A stretch of DNA of 64,000 nt from Alteromonas sp. RKMC-009 (lineage in GTDB: Bacteria; Pseudomonadota; Gammaproteobacteria; Enterobacterales; Alteromonadaceae). Made by a program: the position numbers and the translations under genes. The notes below the pieces were generated by a model that saw nothing but the letters and a program-made list of their open reading frames with translations, was not told the DNA's origin and did no database searches. The stretch is taken from positions 3,472,001 to 3,536,000 of the forward strand of contig NZ_CP031010.1 in assembly GCF_003584565.2 (NCBI RefSeq), written 5' to 3'. Shown here one piece after another: positions 19,779 through 30,612 of this stretch. Position 1 is the stretch's first letter. Each line of letters starts with the position of its first letter.

Positions 19779-20507
19779 TTAACTTTTTTCGTCTTGTGCA
19801 TCCTGCCAGCCGACTGCCAGCCCGGTGTCGTAGCGTAAATCCACATACTTCACCGCTTTAGGTTGCTTCGCCAGCAACGGATACACATCGATGAACCGTT
19901 GCAACCGATCTATAAATTCCTGTCTGCCCAGATTCAGCTCAATGCCGTTGGCCAACTGAATCTGCCAAGCAAACCGCTCGCTTAACGTCAGCTCTGCGAT
20001 AGGCATGGCAGTGGTAGCCAACAATGACTGCATGGCGTTGTAGCCCTCCAGCGCGGTTTTCTCACTGCCGCCCGGTCCGAAAAGTTTGGGCAGCGTCATA
20101 TCGTCCACACTGGCGCTGAAGGTATCCCCGTAGGGATTCAGCAAAAAGTCATCGTTCCACTGCGCCACCGGCTTTTGCTCGACCAGATAAATCTTTAACG
20201 TATTTGGCCATTGCTTACGTACCGATGCGCGATAAATCCATGGCTGGGCTTCCACCAGCTTGTAAACTTCATTGACGTCCAGCGAGAAAAAGCTTCCCGG
20301 TTGTGACTTGCGGATCAGGCGCTCCAGCCTGGTTACATCCACATGGCTGAACTCACCGGAAAAATCCACCACCTGTACCGGTGCCCTCTGGGCATCCTGC
20401 AGGTAATCCTGAATTTTAATGCCGCCCACAATCAGACCACCAATGACCGCGAGCAGAAATGCCACGCCGGACCAGAATTGAATCTTCTTGTGCTTCGCCT
20501 TTGTCAT
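19779..20507 (-). CDS. ftsQ: Cell division protein FtsQ
   Basis: Bitopic divisome protein linking early and late proteins (partner of FtsB/FtsL). The 242 residues have a short cytoplasmic basic tail, one membrane helix (about 10-30, FWSGVAFLLAVIGGLIVGG), a POTRA domain (about 40-115, VQVVDFSGEFSHVDVTRLERLI) and the beta domain (about 120-230). Only 11 bp separate it from ddl, and its stop overlaps a possible ftsA start. Confidence 0.96.
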   Translation of the reverse strand: MTKAKHKKIQFWSGVAFLLAVIGGLIVGGIKIQDYLQDAQRAPVQVVDFSGEFSHVDVTRLERLIRKSQPGSFFSLDVNEVYKLVEAQPWIYRASVRKQWPNTLKIYLVEQKPVAQWNDDFLLNPYGDTFSASVDDMTLPKLFGPGGSEKTALEGYNAMQSLLATTAMPIAELTLSERFAWQIQLANGIELNLGRQEFIDRLQRFIDVYPLLAKQPKAVKYVDLRYDTGLAVGWQDAQDEKS

Positions 20508-20518
20508 GCAAGCTCCGT

Positions 20519-21463
20519 TTAGTCTGATGAGAGACTGGTCGCCAGAATTTCCAGCGTCAGTTCATCAAAACTCAAACCGGCCACTTTCGCCGCTTTCGGC
20601 ACCAGACTTTTTTCAGTCATGCCGGGTACGGTATTCGCTTCAAGCAAGTAGAACGTGCCATCAGCAGCCTGCATTACGTCAATGCGGCCCCAGCCGCTGC
20701 AAGACAATGCATTGAACGCACGAAGCGACAATGCTGCCAGTTCAGCTTCTTTGTCTTCCGACAAACCACCGGGGCATTGATACACGGTTGTATCGTCCTG
20801 ATACTTGGCCGCGTAATCGTAAAATGTATGGGGGGTAGACATGCGGATCGACGGCAATGCCCTGCCCTGCAAAACAGAGACAGTGAACTCGGGGCCATCG
20901 ATGTACTGCTCTAACAGGACCTGATTATCATATTGAAAGGCGTCCTGAACGGCAGTTTCTAGTTGTTTAGCGCTTGTCACTCTCGCCATCCCGATACTGG
21001 AACCTTCGCGGGCTGGTTTGACCATGACTTCATTCCCCAATTCCATCATTATAGCCCCGCATGATCCAGCTTCAAAGTCACTTTTGTCAGCAATTTGATA
21101 TTTTGCGGTAGATAAACCAAGACATTGCCAGATTTGTTTGGTATGGATCTTATCCATTGCCAGTGCAGACCCCAGCACGCCACTGCCGGTATAGGGGATT
21201 TTCAGGTGCTGTAATGCGCCCTGCATTGCACCGTCTTCGCCACCACGCCCGTGCAACATGATCAACACGCGATCAGCTTTTTCATCAACTAATTCAGTAA
21301 GTTGACGTTCAGCAGGGTCAAAAGCAAAAGCATCTATGCCCTGCCTTAACAGGGCATTAAGTACCGCTTTACCCGAGTTCAGCGATACTGCACGCTCAGC
21401 AGAATCACCACCAAACATTACTGCTACACGACCAAATTTTTGTGGATTTACCTGTTCAGCCAT
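20519..21463 (-). CDS. ddl: D-alanine--D-alanine ligase
   Basis: ATP-grasp ligase making the D-Ala-D-Ala dipeptide for MurF. The start at 21461-21463 (314 residues, [19 protein letters not shown]) is preferred because it overlaps the murC stop as ATGA; a start three codons earlier is possible. Visible motifs are GGDSAERAVSLNSG (substrate loop), MLHGRGGEDGAMQG, the ATP-grasp VKPAREGSSIG and the metal/C-terminal region LLEANTVPGMTEKSLVPKA. Its place between murC and ftsQ is that of ddlB. Confidence 0.97.
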   Translation of the reverse strand: MAEQVNPQKFGRVAVMFGGDSAERAVSLNSGKAVLNALLRQGIDAFAFDPAERQLTELVDEKADRVLIMLHGRGGEDGAMQGALQHLKIPYTGSGVLGSALAMDKIHTKQIWQCLGLSTAKYQIADKSDFEAGSCGAIMMELGNEVMVKPAREGSSIGMARVTSAKQLETAVQDAFQYDNQVLLEQYIDGPEFTVSVLQGRALPSIRMSTPHTFYDYAAKYQDDTTVYQCPGGLSEDKEAELAALSLRAFNALSCSGWGRIDVMQAADGTFYLLEANTVPGMTEKSLVPKAAKVAGLSFDELTLEILATSLSSD

Positions 21464-22908
21464 CACTGCCACTCACGTTGAAATTTTTTTAGTTCTAATT
21501 CAGATTTTGCCAGTTTTTTAGCAATCTGGCCGATATTACCGGCTCCCTGAGTCATGATCACGTCGTTTTCCTGCATCACACTGGCAAGAATCTCTGCCAG
21601 AGAATCCGGTTCACCCACGTAAACAGGTTCCACCTGGCCTCTTAAACGGATGGACCGGCAGAGTGCTTTACTGTCAGCACCTTCAATGGGCTGTTCACTG
21701 GCTGCATACACATCCAGCAATAACAGCACATCCACTTGTGAGAGCACTTCAACAAAATCTTCATATAAGTCACGGGTACGTGTGTACCGGTGTGGCTGAT
21801 ACACCATGACCAGCCGCTTATCCGGCCAGTTAGTGCGGGCCGCAGCGATGGTTGCCCTGACTTCAGTCGGATGATGGCCGTAATCATCAACCAGACACAC
21901 ATCACCTTTGCTGGTTGTAAACTCGCCCAGCACTTCAAACCGGCGTCCGATACCGCCAAAGGATTTCAGCGCCGTCACGATAGCGTCGTCACCGACCCCT
22001 TCGTCTGTGGCGACAGCAATGGCAGCAAGGGCATTGAGCACATTATGGATGCCGGTGAGATTCAGCGTGACATTCAGTACCGGCTTATCAGGACGGAGCA
22101 CGTCAAACTGCGCCTGACCGAACCTGAGTTCAATATTTTCTGCGCGCACATCGTTACCTGGCTCAATACCGTAAGTAAGGATGTTGCGGCCAATTTTCGG
22201 CCGCAGAGAACGGATCACTTCATCATCACCACACAAAATGGCCTGTCCGTAGAATGGCAGGTTATGCAGAAACTCCAGATAGGTGTCTTTCATTTTGTTG
22301 AAATCACCTTCATAGGTACCCATGTGGTCCGGCTCAATATTGGTCACCACGGACACCATAGGCTGAAGATGCAGAAACGACGCATCGCTTTCGTCTGCTT
22401 CAGCAATCAGATAGCGGCTCTTACCCAAACGTGCGTTTGTGCCCGCACTGTTAAGCAGACCACCGATAACAAATGTGGGATCCCAGCCGGCTTCGGCAAA
22501 AATAGTGGAAATCAGGCTGGTCGTGGTAGTTTTTCCGTGGGTACCCGCAATGGCAATACCATGACGGAAGCGCATAAGTTCAGCCAGCATTTCTGCCCGG
22601 CGGATAATAGGAATGCGGTGTTCACGGGCATAGCGGATTTCCGGATTTGACTCGTTGATGGCGCTGGAGACCACCACCACATCAGACGCTGTAACATTGT
22701 CTTCATGATGGCCAATAAAGATTTCAGCACCCAGCTCTTCCAGCCGTGCTGTCATCGCACCGGCCTGTATATCTGAGCCGGCGATATCATAGCCTTCGTT
22801 CAGTAGTACTTCTGCAATACCGCCCATGCCCGCGCCACCGATACCGATGAAGAAAATGCGCTTCACTTTACGCATCTGCGGGTTTTGGAATGGTTTTTCA
22901 CCTACCAT
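21463..22908 (-). CDS. murC: UDP-N-acetylmuramate--L-alanine ligase MurC
   Basis: Adds L-Ala to UDP-MurNAc in the cytosol. The start at 22906-22908 (481 residues, [20 protein letters not shown]) forms TAATG with the murG stop and is preferred over an upstream start at 22938. Three domains are visible: Rossmann-like ([17 protein letters not shown]), the ATP-binding centre ([15 protein letters not shown], about residue 115) and the C-terminal domain with [11 protein letters not shown], the MurC-specific His pair. Confidence 0.97.
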   Translation of the reverse strand: MVGEKPFQNPQMRKVKRIFFIGIGGAGMGGIAEVLLNEGYDIAGSDIQAGAMTARLEELGAEIFIGHHEDNVTASDVVVVSSAINESNPEIRYAREHRIPIIRRAEMLAELMRFRHGIAIAGTHGKTTTTSLISTIFAEAGWDPTFVIGGLLNSAGTNARLGKSRYLIAEADESDASFLHLQPMVSVVTNIEPDHMGTYEGDFNKMKDTYLEFLHNLPFYGQAILCGDDEVIRSLRPKIGRNILTYGIEPGNDVRAENIELRFGQAQFDVLRPDKPVLNVTLNLTGIHNVLNALAAIAVATDEGVGDDAIVTALKSFGGIGRRFEVLGEFTTSKGDVCLVDDYGHHPTEVRATIAAARTNWPDKRLVMVYQPHRYTRTRDLYEDFVEVLSQVDVLLLLDVYAASEQPIEGADSKALCRSIRLRGQVEPVYVGEPDSLAEILASVMQENDVIMTQGAGNIGQIAKKLAKSELELKKFQREWQ

Positions 22909-23981
22909 TACGCTTTGTCTCCTGTCAGCAGGGCACACTGTTCTGCGACCCGCTGTGTTGCATTGGTTATCGCTGCCTGACGGGCTTTTCTGCCAGCGGC
23001 CAGACAGGATTGGGGATGACGCAGCCAGTTTTCCAGCACTTTGCCCAGCCCGCTTTGTAATTCTGTTTGCGGTAATAACACCGCAGCCCCGGCCTCTACC
23101 AGAGACAGGGCATTCTTTGTCTGATGATCATCAACAGCATGAGGCAGTGGCACAAACACCGCCGGTAAACCCGCCGCTGCCACTTCAGCTACAGTCAGTG
23201 CGCCGGCGCGGCAAACGATAAAGTCAGCCCAGTCATAGGCTGCCGCCATATCTTTAATAAATTCACTGACCTGCACATCCACACTGCCACTGGCATAAGC
23301 ACTTCGAACCGCCTCTGCATTACCTTTACCGGCCTGGTGACGGATAGTTAACCCATAGAGATTCTTGCATACAGCAGGCACAGCCTCATTAAGCGCTTTA
23401 GCTCCCAGGCTGCCACCAATCACCAGCATACGCAACGGCGAATGGGTTTCTTTTTTCGGCGCGATGGCCACAATATCCCGGCGCACCGGATTACCCACCG
23501 TCATGCATTTGCTTGCTGCACTGCCAAACCCGCCTCTGGCATTATCAAAGCCCAGTAAAATGCGCTTTGCCAGTTTACCCAGCATACGGTTCGTCATGCC
23601 TGCGGCTGCATTCTGCTCATGCACGATTAAGGGAATTCCCCGTAACCACGCAGCAACACCACCAGGTCCGCTGGCATAACCACCAAAGCCGATGACCACA
23701 TCAGGCTTGAGTGAGGAAATAAGCTTTCCGGCTTCTGCCATGCCTTTCATCAGCGCCATAAATCCGCTGGCTCTGGCTGATAATCCTTTACCCCGTAACC
23801 CTTTCACGTGGATAAAATGGATGGGGAATCCGTTTTCAGGCACAACCTGCGCTTCCATCCGTTCTGCGGTGCCCAGCCAGTGTACATCCCAGCCATCTGC
23901 TTTCAGCGCATGTGCAACGGCAAGTCCGGGAAACACGTGTCCGCCAGTACCGCCAGCCATGATAAGACAGCGCTTAGTCAT
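22908..23981 (-). CDS. murG: Undecaprenyl-PP-MurNAc-pentapeptide GlcNAc transferase MurG
   Basis: GT28-family enzyme at the inner face of the membrane that turns lipid I into lipid II. The 357 residues contain the N-terminal glycine-rich loop [19 protein letters not shown] (about residues 8-26), the second loop [14 protein letters not shown] (about 190) and the UDP-GlcNAc site [35 protein letters not shown] region in the C-terminal half. It overlaps the ftsW stop by 8 bp and meets murC by TAATG. Confidence 0.98.
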   Translation of the reverse strand: MTKRCLIMAGGTGGHVFPGLAVAHALKADGWDVHWLGTAERMEAQVVPENGFPIHFIHVKGLRGKGLSARASGFMALMKGMAEAGKLISSLKPDVVIGFGGYASGPGGVAAWLRGIPLIVHEQNAAAGMTNRMLGKLAKRILLGFDNARGGFGSAASKCMTVGNPVRRDIVAIAPKKETHSPLRMLVIGGSLGAKALNEAVPAVCKNLYGLTIRHQAGKGNAEAVRSAYASGSVDVQVSEFIKDMAAAYDWADFIVCRAGALTVAEVAAAGLPAVFVPLPHAVDDHQTKNALSLVEAGAAVLLPQTELQSGLGKVLENWLRHPQSCLAAGRKARQAAITNATQRVAEQCALLTGDKA

Positions 23982-25296
23982 TCAACGCCCCCTTTTCTAC
24001 TTCTTCTAACATGGCTCTGATATCTTCTTTACTCTTTTGTTCCGGTTGTTCACCGTCTTCAGCAGCAGAGGAAACCGGAGCCGGCTTCTTCTTACGTTTA
24101 TCTTTCCGGCCGATAGCCTGAACACCGTCGACCCGCAATTCAAAATCTATCCGCAGCAAGATGGCCACCGACACCATCATCACAATCAGGCTGGTACCGC
24201 CATAACTGATAAGCGGCAGTGTTAAACCTTTCGTGGGCAGAATGCCGGCACTGGCACCAACGTTTACGGCGGTCTGGAAGCTCAGCCAGATCCCGATGCT
24301 GTAAGCCAGATATCCTTCGAAAGGCCGTTGCTTAGCCAATGCGTGATTGCCGATTTTCAGGGCACGGACAACGAGGAAAAGAATGAGTCCCAGTACAATC
24401 AGCACACCGGTGAAGCCCAGCTCTTCGGCCAGTATTGCCATGATAAAATCGGAGTGAGCCTGAGTCAGAAACTCCAGCTTCTGATAGCTGTTGCCCAGCC
24501 CTTGTCCGAACCAACTTCCACGGCCATAGGCCATTAATGACTGAGTAAGCTGATAACCGCTGCCAAAGGGATCGGCCCAGGGATCAAGGAAAGACGTGAC
24601 CCGCCGCATGCGGTATTCTTCAAACACGATCAGGAACACGATGGCCAGTAAGCCAACAAACACGATGGCAAAGAACTGCCAGAGCCTTGCGCCCACCAGA
24701 AATAACAGTCCCATTGTGGTGGTGAACATTACCACCGCAGTACCGAAATCCGGCTGCAGCAGCAGTAAGCAGGCGAGTACAAAGAACACCACCAGCGGCT
24801 TAATAAAGCCTTTAATGTTTTCTGTCACCTCTTCATAACGGCGCACCAGATAACCGGCCAGATAAGTAAAGAAAAACAGTTTGGCAGGTTCCGCCGGTTG
24901 TAAGGTCAGCGGCCCTATTACAATCCAGCGGGTACTACCGTTAATAGAACGCCCCATCACCAGTACCGCCAGCAGCATCACAATGGCTGCCAGCAATAAC
25001 CAGGGATTGATCACACGCCAGAAACTCATGGGTACCTGCAGCACCACACCGGCAGACAAGATGGCGACAAGAAGATAAATGCCGTGACGGATGGAAAAAT
25101 AAAAGGGATTACCGTACAAACGGTCAGCCACAGGCATGGAAGCGGAGGTCACTATCACCAGCCCCAGTGTTGCCAGCGCCAGTGCCACCAGAATCAGACC
25201 GGCATCATAAGGTGAAGCGGACTTTGCCGCACCGTGACGCTGAGAAAAAATCTCAGATAATTTTGTGCCTGTTTGCTCAGACGCTGCTGTACTCAT
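23974..25296 (-). CDS. ftsW: Septal peptidoglycan glycosyltransferase FtsW
   Basis: SEDS-family polytopic membrane enzyme that polymerises lipid II at the septum with FtsI. The 440 residues have about ten membrane helices between residues 30 and 385, with SEDS motifs such as NGSTRWI (about 118), LLLQPDFGTA (about 180), and TLPLISYGGTSLI (about 360). The N-terminal tail is polar, and the C-terminal 55 residues are a Lys/Glu-rich cytoplasmic tail. It overlaps murD by ATGA. Confidence 0.97.
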   Translation of the reverse strand: MSTAASEQTGTKLSEIFSQRHGAAKSASPYDAGLILVALALATLGLVIVTSASMPVADRLYGNPFYFSIRHGIYLLVAILSAGVVLQVPMSFWRVINPWLLLAAIVMLLAVLVMGRSINGSTRWIVIGPLTLQPAEPAKLFFFTYLAGYLVRRYEEVTENIKGFIKPLVVFFVLACLLLLQPDFGTAVVMFTTTMGLLFLVGARLWQFFAIVFVGLLAIVFLIVFEEYRMRRVTSFLDPWADPFGSGYQLTQSLMAYGRGSWFGQGLGNSYQKLEFLTQAHSDFIMAILAEELGFTGVLIVLGLILFLVVRALKIGNHALAKQRPFEGYLAYSIGIWLSFQTAVNVGASAGILPTKGLTLPLISYGGTSLIVMMVSVAILLRIDFELRVDGVQAIGRKDKRKKKPAPVSSAAEDGEQPEQKSKEDIRAMLEEVEKGALND

Positions 25297-26603
25297 TTAC
25301 CGGATACTCCGTGAACCGCTTCAGCAAAAACCCGTGCCCGGTGAGCATAATTATCAAACATATCGATACTGGCACAGGCCGGAGACAACAGCACCATATC
25401 GCCGGGCTCAGCCTGTTGGGCTGCCAGTTGAACAGCAGAAGGTAAATCGGGTAAATAATGTGCCCTGGGGATCAGGTCGCTGATTTGTCTGCCATCTTTT
25501 CCGATGGTAAGCACCAAATCCACATACTGCAGCAAAGGCTCCCTGAGTACGGACAAATCAGCCCCTTTGCCATCTCCGCCGGCAATTAAAATCAGTTTTC
25601 CGGTTTTATCCCGGCCCAGCCCTTCGAGAGCCGCCAGCGTGGCGCCGGCATTTGTCGCTTTAGAGTCGTCAATCCAGCGCACGCCTTGTGTATTGGCGAT
25701 TTCCACACAGCGGTGGGGAGCCGGCTCAAAGGTCTTTACTCCGTCGCAGGCGGTTTCAATACTCACACCGGCAACAAGCGCCATTGCCAGCGCGGCCTGA
25801 ATATTCAGCACGTTGTGTGTACCTACCAGCTTTACTTCACTCATAGGCAAAACAGCTTTGCCCTGCCAGGTAATCGCCTGATTGACAAAGCCGAAGCCGG
25901 TTTTACTTTCACCGGCCTGATAGAGTGTCTTTTCAGCAACGTGAGACTGAGGAATGGTTTCCGGATGTCCCTGCCAGATAACAGCATGGTGACAATGCGC
26001 AAAAATACGCTGCTTAGCGTTTGCATATGCTGCCATGGTGCCATGCCGGTCAAGGTGGTCATCACTCACGTTCAGAATCGTGGCGGCGAGTAAATTTAAA
26101 GATGATGTGGTTTCAAGCTGGAAGCTGGACAACTCCAGCACCATATAATCAAATCCTTCACCAATGGTGTCCAATACCGGACGGCCAACATTACCAGCAG
26201 CACAGGCCTTCAGTCCGGCCTGATTAAGAATATGTGTAAGCAGAAGCGTTACAGTGGTTTTTCCGTTTGAACCGGTGATGCCGAAAGCCGGCGTGCGCGA
26301 CAATCGTGCAAACAGCTCGATATCACCAATGACTTCCACACCGGACAGCGCAGCACTTTTCACCGACGGATGGGACGGCGAAATCCCCGGACTGAGCACG
26401 AGGGTATCAACATTTTCCCAGTATCCCGGCGGTACTTCACCGGCGGTGACAGGAACAGTGATATTGTCAGGTACTCTGGCGTCCGGTCTGGTATCCCAAA
26501 CTTTCACCGACGCACCGGTTTCTGTTAAAAAACGCACAACAGACTGACCGGTCATTCCCAGACCGGCCACGACAACATGTTGTGATGCCAGCAATTCGTT
26601 CAT
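25293..26603 (-). CDS. murD: UDP-N-acetylmuramoyl-L-alanine--D-glutamate ligase MurD
   Basis: Third Mur ligase, adding D-Glu. The 436 residues match E. coli MurD (438). The N-terminal UDP-binding loop (VAGLGMTGQSVVRFL), the ATP loop ITGSNGKTTVTLLL (about residue 109) and the C-terminal motif WIDDSKATNAGATLAALEG (about 310) are present. Three bases separate it from mraY. Confidence 0.98.
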   Translation of the reverse strand: MNELLASQHVVVAGLGMTGQSVVRFLTETGASVKVWDTRPDARVPDNITVPVTAGEVPPGYWENVDTLVLSPGISPSHPSVKSAALSGVEVIGDIELFARLSRTPAFGITGSNGKTTVTLLLTHILNQAGLKACAAGNVGRPVLDTIGEGFDYMVLELSSFQLETTSSLNLLAATILNVSDDHLDRHGTMAAYANAKQRIFAHCHHAVIWQGHPETIPQSHVAEKTLYQAGESKTGFGFVNQAITWQGKAVLPMSEVKLVGTHNVLNIQAALAMALVAGVSIETACDGVKTFEPAPHRCVEIANTQGVRWIDDSKATNAGATLAALEGLGRDKTGKLILIAGGDGKGADLSVLREPLLQYVDLVLTIGKDGRQISDLIPRAHYLPDLPSAVQLAAQQAEPGDMVLLSPACASIDMFDNYAHRARVFAEAVHGVSGK

Positions 26604-26606
26604 AAA

Positions 26607-27689
26607 TCAGCGCAGCTTCAGTGTAGCCAGTCCCACCAGCACCAGAATCAGAGAAATGATCCAGAACCGCACAATAACGCGGGGTTCCGGCCAGCCTTTG
26701 AGTTCGAAATGATGGTGGATGGGTGCCATGCGGAAAATACGTTTTCCACGTAACTTAAATGAACCGACCTGCAGGATCACCGACACGGTCTCCATCACAA
26801 AGACACCGCCCATGATGATGAGTACGATTTCCTGGCGTACCAGGACTGCCAGAATACCCAGCGTGCCGCCGAGAGCCAGTGAACCCACATCGCCCATAAA
26901 TACCTGAGCCGGATAAGTGTTAAACCATAAAAAGCCCAGTCCGGCGCCCACTATGGCGGTACACACAATAACCAGTTCGCTGGTCAGCGGAATGTGAGGA
27001 ATGTTCAGATAAGTCGCAAAGTTCACATTACCGGTGACGTAGGCAAAAATGGAGAGCGCCCCGGCAACCAGTATGGTGGGTACAATAGCCAGTCCGTCCA
27101 GTCCGTCCGTGAGGTTGACTGCATTCGATGTGCCTACGAGCGCAAAATACACGACCACCAGATAAAACAGACCCAGTTGCGGCATGACTTCTTTGAAAAA
27201 AGGCACCAGCAAAGAAGTTTCAGCGGCGAGGTTTGCACTGCTGTACAGATAAAACGCCACGCCCAGTGCAATGACTGACTGCCAGAAGTATTTCCAGCGG
27301 GCAATTAAGCCTCTGGAGTCTTTACGCACCACTTTACGGTAATCATCAACAAAGCCGATAATGCCGTACCCAATCACCACAGCCAGAGTCACCAGCACAT
27401 AACGGTTGGTTAAATCTGCCCATAACAACACGCTGACCACAATCGCCGATAAGATAAGCAGTCCGCCCATCGTCGGCGTGCCCGCTTTTGAAAGGTGACT
27501 TTGCGGGCCGTCGTCACGTACGGTCTGACCGATTTGCAGACGCTGCAACCAGCGAATCATTTTCGGTCCGATAACAATCGCAATCACCAGTGCCGTCAGG
27601 GTACTTAAAATTGCCCTGAGCGTCAGATAGGAAAATACGAAGAATCCCGGTTCAAACTGTTTAAGCCAGTCGGCCAGCCATATCAACAT
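26607..27689 (-). CDS. mraY: Phospho-MurNAc-pentapeptide transferase MraY
   Basis: Integral membrane enzyme that moves phospho-MurNAc-pentapeptide onto undecaprenyl phosphate, making lipid I. The 360 residues equal the E. coli length. About ten membrane helices are visible, with catalytic and family motifs GFVDDYRKV (about 113), [11 protein letters not shown] (about 190), [18 protein letters not shown] (about 257) and [13 protein letters not shown] (about 322). It overlaps the murF end by 7 bp. Confidence 0.98.
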   Translation of the reverse strand: MLIWLADWLKQFEPGFFVFSYLTLRAILSTLTALVIAIVIGPKMIRWLQRLQIGQTVRDDGPQSHLSKAGTPTMGGLLILSAIVVSVLLWADLTNRYVLVTLAVVIGYGIIGFVDDYRKVVRKDSRGLIARWKYFWQSVIALGVAFYLYSSANLAAETSLLVPFFKEVMPQLGLFYLVVVYFALVGTSNAVNLTDGLDGLAIVPTILVAGALSIFAYVTGNVNFATYLNIPHIPLTSELVIVCTAIVGAGLGFLWFNTYPAQVFMGDVGSLALGGTLGILAVLVRQEIVLIIMGGVFVMETVSVILQVGSFKLRGKRIFRMAPIHHHFELKGWPEPRVIVRFWIISLILVLVGLATLKLR

Positions 27690-29086
27690 GCAATGCGCTC
27701 CCGACGGCGTTCAAACTTTCCCAGGCGGGATACCTCAATGGCCTCCACTACCCGTTCCATCCGCGAGCTGCGCGAACCTTTAACCAGCACGGAGATATCC
27801 CGCTGATCGGCCATCAGCACACTGCTCAATGTTTCCATCAGCGCTTCTACACTGGTGAAATGAAATCCCTGCTTACCATATACAGCGCTGGCGCTCTGGC
27901 TCAGTACACCCAGTGTAAAGAGGTAATCAATGCCCTTTTGCTGCGCGTACTCACCTACCTGCTCATGATAAAAGCGGGCTTTTTCACCCAGCTCCGCCAT
28001 GTCACCGAGGATCAGAACCCGTAAACCGGAGAACGTGGACAGCGTATCAATAGCCGCATTCACCGACGCCACATTGGCGTTATAAGTATCATCAAGCAAC
28101 CGGAAATGGTCAGACAGCGCTTTTACATTAAGACGCCCTTTCACTTGCGCCATGTTCAGCAGTCCGGTACGTACGTCTTCCAGGGTCGCTCCCACCTGCA
28201 TGGCCAGCGCGGCCGCTACAAGTGCGTTACCCACGTTATGAATACCGGGGATGCGTAACTGGATGCCGGTTTGCCCCTGCGGGGTGACCATGTTGAATTC
28301 AGCACAGCCGTCGAGTCCGACGGTGATGTCTTCTGCTGTAAAATCCGACTGATTTTGTTGTTGGGGTGAGAAAGTAAGTACGTTGTTGTACTTCAGTTTG
28401 CCCAACCAGAACTCTGCAAACTGACTGTCAGCATTGACGATAGCCACGCCCTGTTCGTTCAGCCCTTTAAAAATTTCGCTTTTTGCACGGGCAACACCTA
28501 ACAGACTGCCAAATCCTTCCAGATGAGAAGCGGCGGCATTCACGATAGTCGCCACATCCGGCTTCACCAGTTCGGTGGTGTACGCAATTTCCCCCAGGTG
28601 ATTAGCACCCAGTTCCATTACCGCGTAATCATGGCCTTCTTCCAGACGTAATAATGTCAGCGGCACACCGATGTCATTATTGAAGTTACCCGCTGTTGCC
28701 AGCACATTGCCGCGGCGCGCCAGAATTGCCGCTGTCATCTCTTTTACGGTGGTTTTGCCGCTGCTGCCTGTCACGGCAATAGTTTTTGGTGCGACCTGCG
28801 CTTTTACCGCAGCACCTAGTAAACCCAGAGCAAGTTTCGTGTCTTCAACCTGAATGACAGGCAAAACAGTATTCACCGGTTCGCTGGCTATTATTGCACT
28901 GGCACCGGCCTGCTCTGCCGAAGCAATAAAACGGTGACCATTAAAATTCTCGCCGCTTAAGGCAATGTACACATCACCTTTTTTCAGCGTACGGGTATCT
29001 GTACTTACCCCGTTTACGTCCCGGTCTTCCCCTGTAAGGGTGCCTTTCACTTTGCCGGCAATCCAGGACAGCGTGGTCAGAATCAT
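27683..29086 (-). CDS. murF: UDP-MurNAc-tripeptide--D-Ala-D-Ala ligase MurF
   Basis: Adds the D-Ala-D-Ala dipeptide made by Ddl. The 467 residues show the N-terminal substrate domain ([26 protein letters not shown] pattern, about 25-50), the ATP loop [15 protein letters not shown] (about 103), [15 protein letters not shown] (about 335) and the C-terminal [12 protein letters not shown]. It meets murE by a one-base TAATG overlap. Confidence 0.97.
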   Translation of the reverse strand: MILTTLSWIAGKVKGTLTGEDRDVNGVSTDTRTLKKGDVYIALSGENFNGHRFIASAEQAGASAIIASEPVNTVLPVIQVEDTKLALGLLGAAVKAQVAPKTIAVTGSSGKTTVKEMTAAILARRGNVLATAGNFNNDIGVPLTLLRLEEGHDYAVMELGANHLGEIAYTTELVKPDVATIVNAAASHLEGFGSLLGVARAKSEIFKGLNEQGVAIVNADSQFAEFWLGKLKYNNVLTFSPQQQNQSDFTAEDITVGLDGCAEFNMVTPQGQTGIQLRIPGIHNVGNALVAAALAMQVGATLEDVRTGLLNMAQVKGRLNVKALSDHFRLLDDTYNANVASVNAAIDTLSTFSGLRVLILGDMAELGEKARFYHEQVGEYAQQKGIDYLFTLGVLSQSASAVYGKQGFHFTSVEALMETLSSVLMADQRDISVLVKGSRSSRMERVVEAIEVSRLGKFERRRERIAC

Positions 29087-30612
29087 TAGCTGTACTCCCT
29101 TTGCAGCCGTGCTACCACGGCCCGCTCGTTATAATTTTTCTTTTGCTCACCGATGATCTGATAATCTTCATGGCCTTTACCCGCCACGAGGATCAAATCC
29201 TCCGGTGCTGCCTTTTCCAGGCAGTGGCGAATGGCCTTTTCTCTGTCCGGCTCATCCACCGCACGTTGTGGCTGTGTCAGTCCTTCACGGATATCACGGG
29301 CGATATCTTCCGGCGCTTCTGAACGGCTGTTATCGGTAGTGATGACAAGATGATCGGCTACAGCCTCAGCGGCCTGTCCCATAAGAGGACGCTTGCCTTT
29401 ATCACGGTCGCCGCCACATCCGAAAACACACCACACATCCCCCGGGGTATGCGCTCTTGTGCTTAGTAACGCCTTTTCCAGCGCATCCGGAGTATGGGCA
29501 TAGTCCACAATGACATTCGCATGCGCGGTAAAAGGAAATACTTCCATTCTTCCGGCTACCGGAGAAACCTTTGGTAACAACGCCACCACTTCTTCAAAAC
29601 GAAGCCCCTGCACCAGCATCACTGAAATCACAGCCAGCAGGTTGTGCACGTTGAACGCTCCCAGAAGCGGCACCTGAATATCCCGGCTTCCCCAGCTTGA
29701 TACCAGTCTGAACTGACACCCGTCCGGATGATATTTCACATTTGTGGCCAAACAATGGCGATCTTCTGACTTTTGCGCTGCCAATTCCGACATGCCGTAC
29801 CACACAGTGGTAACACCGGAGGGCTTGTTGGTATGCCAGCGGTCGCTTTCAGGATCATCGGCATTCAGTACTACCGTGCTGACGCCCGGCAGTTGCATGG
29901 CCAGACGCTTGGCCGCACCGTAATCTTCCATGGTGCCGTGATAGTCAAGATGGTCTCTCGACAGGTTGGTAAACACCACAATATCCGTCTTGATCTGACT
30001 GAGCCTTCCCTGCACCAGAGCATGAGAAGACGCTTCAAATGCCACTTGCCGCGCGTTTTGTTGCACAAACTCTGCCAATAAATACTGCATGCGGATAGCG
30101 TCAGGGGTGGTATTGCCGGCAGGTGTGGGTTCCCACTCTGTATCTGCACCCTGAAACAGGCCTGCACCCAGCGTCCCTACTGCTGCACAGCGTGTTCCGC
30201 CGGCGGTAGTAAGTTGGGATAACATTTGCACGACGGAGGTTTTTCCGTTGGTACCGGTAACAGCAACAGATTGCATTTTGGTGGCGGGATAGTCGTAAAA
30301 CGCCCCGGCCAGTGATGACAGGATGTCTGTTAATTCATACAGATGAACAATAATCGTGGTGCCACGCATTTCCATGCGGCCGTGCTCCCGCACTTTTTCG
30401 GTTTGCGCAAGTATGGCTTTGGCACCGAGACTGATGGCCTGCGGAATGAATTCCCGGCCATCCATGCTGTGTCCTTTTACTGCCACAAAGGCCAGTTTCG
30501 GGGTAACCCGACGGCTATCCAGCGTCAGCCCCTGAATGCGGACATCCGGCGCTGTAATACCGAACTTTGCCAGCAACACGCTTAAACTTTGTTCAAATGC
30601 ATTAACTACCAT
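29086..30612 (-). CDS. murE: UDP-MurNAc-dipeptide--2,6-diaminopimelate ligase MurE
   Basis: Mur ligase that adds the third residue of the stem peptide. The 508 residues contain LDSRRVTPKLAFVAVKGHSMDG (domain 1 core, positions about 29-50), the ATP loop VAVTGTNGKTSVVQM (about 115), VDYAHTPDALEKAL (about 365) and FGCGGDRDKGKRPLM (about 395). In the meso-DAP selection motif, usually Asp-Asn-Pro-Arg, the sequence reads DNSR (ITTDNSRSEAP), a Pro-to-Ser change that keeps the key Arg. meso-DAP is still the expected substrate. It overlaps ftsI by 11 bp. Confidence 0.96.
   Translation of the reverse strand: MVVNAFEQSLSVLLAKFGITAPDVRIQGLTLDSRRVTPKLAFVAVKGHSMDGREFIPQAISLGAKAILAQTEKVREHGRMEMRGTTIIVHLYELTDILSSLAGAFYDYPATKMQSVAVTGTNGKTSVVQMLSQLTTAGGTRCAAVGTLGAGLFQGADTEWEPTPAGNTTPDAIRMQYLLAEFVQQNARQVAFEASSHALVQGRLSQIKTDIVVFTNLSRDHLDYHGTMEDYGAAKRLAMQLPGVSTVVLNADDPESDRWHTNKPSGVTTVWYGMSELAAQKSEDRHCLATNVKYHPDGCQFRLVSSWGSRDIQVPLLGAFNVHNLLAVISVMLVQGLRFEEVVALLPKVSPVAGRMEVFPFTAHANVIVDYAHTPDALEKALLSTRAHTPGDVWCVFGCGGDRDKGKRPLMGQAAEAVADHLVITTDNSRSEAPEDIARDIREGLTQPQRAVDEPDREKAIRHCLEKAAPEDLILVAGKGHEDYQIIGEQKKNYNERAVVARLQREYS

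Noticed and set aside
21790..22650. 286-codon plus-strand open frame opposite murC
   Set aside because: Shadow of a conserved gene; His/Gln-rich composition and no start signal.
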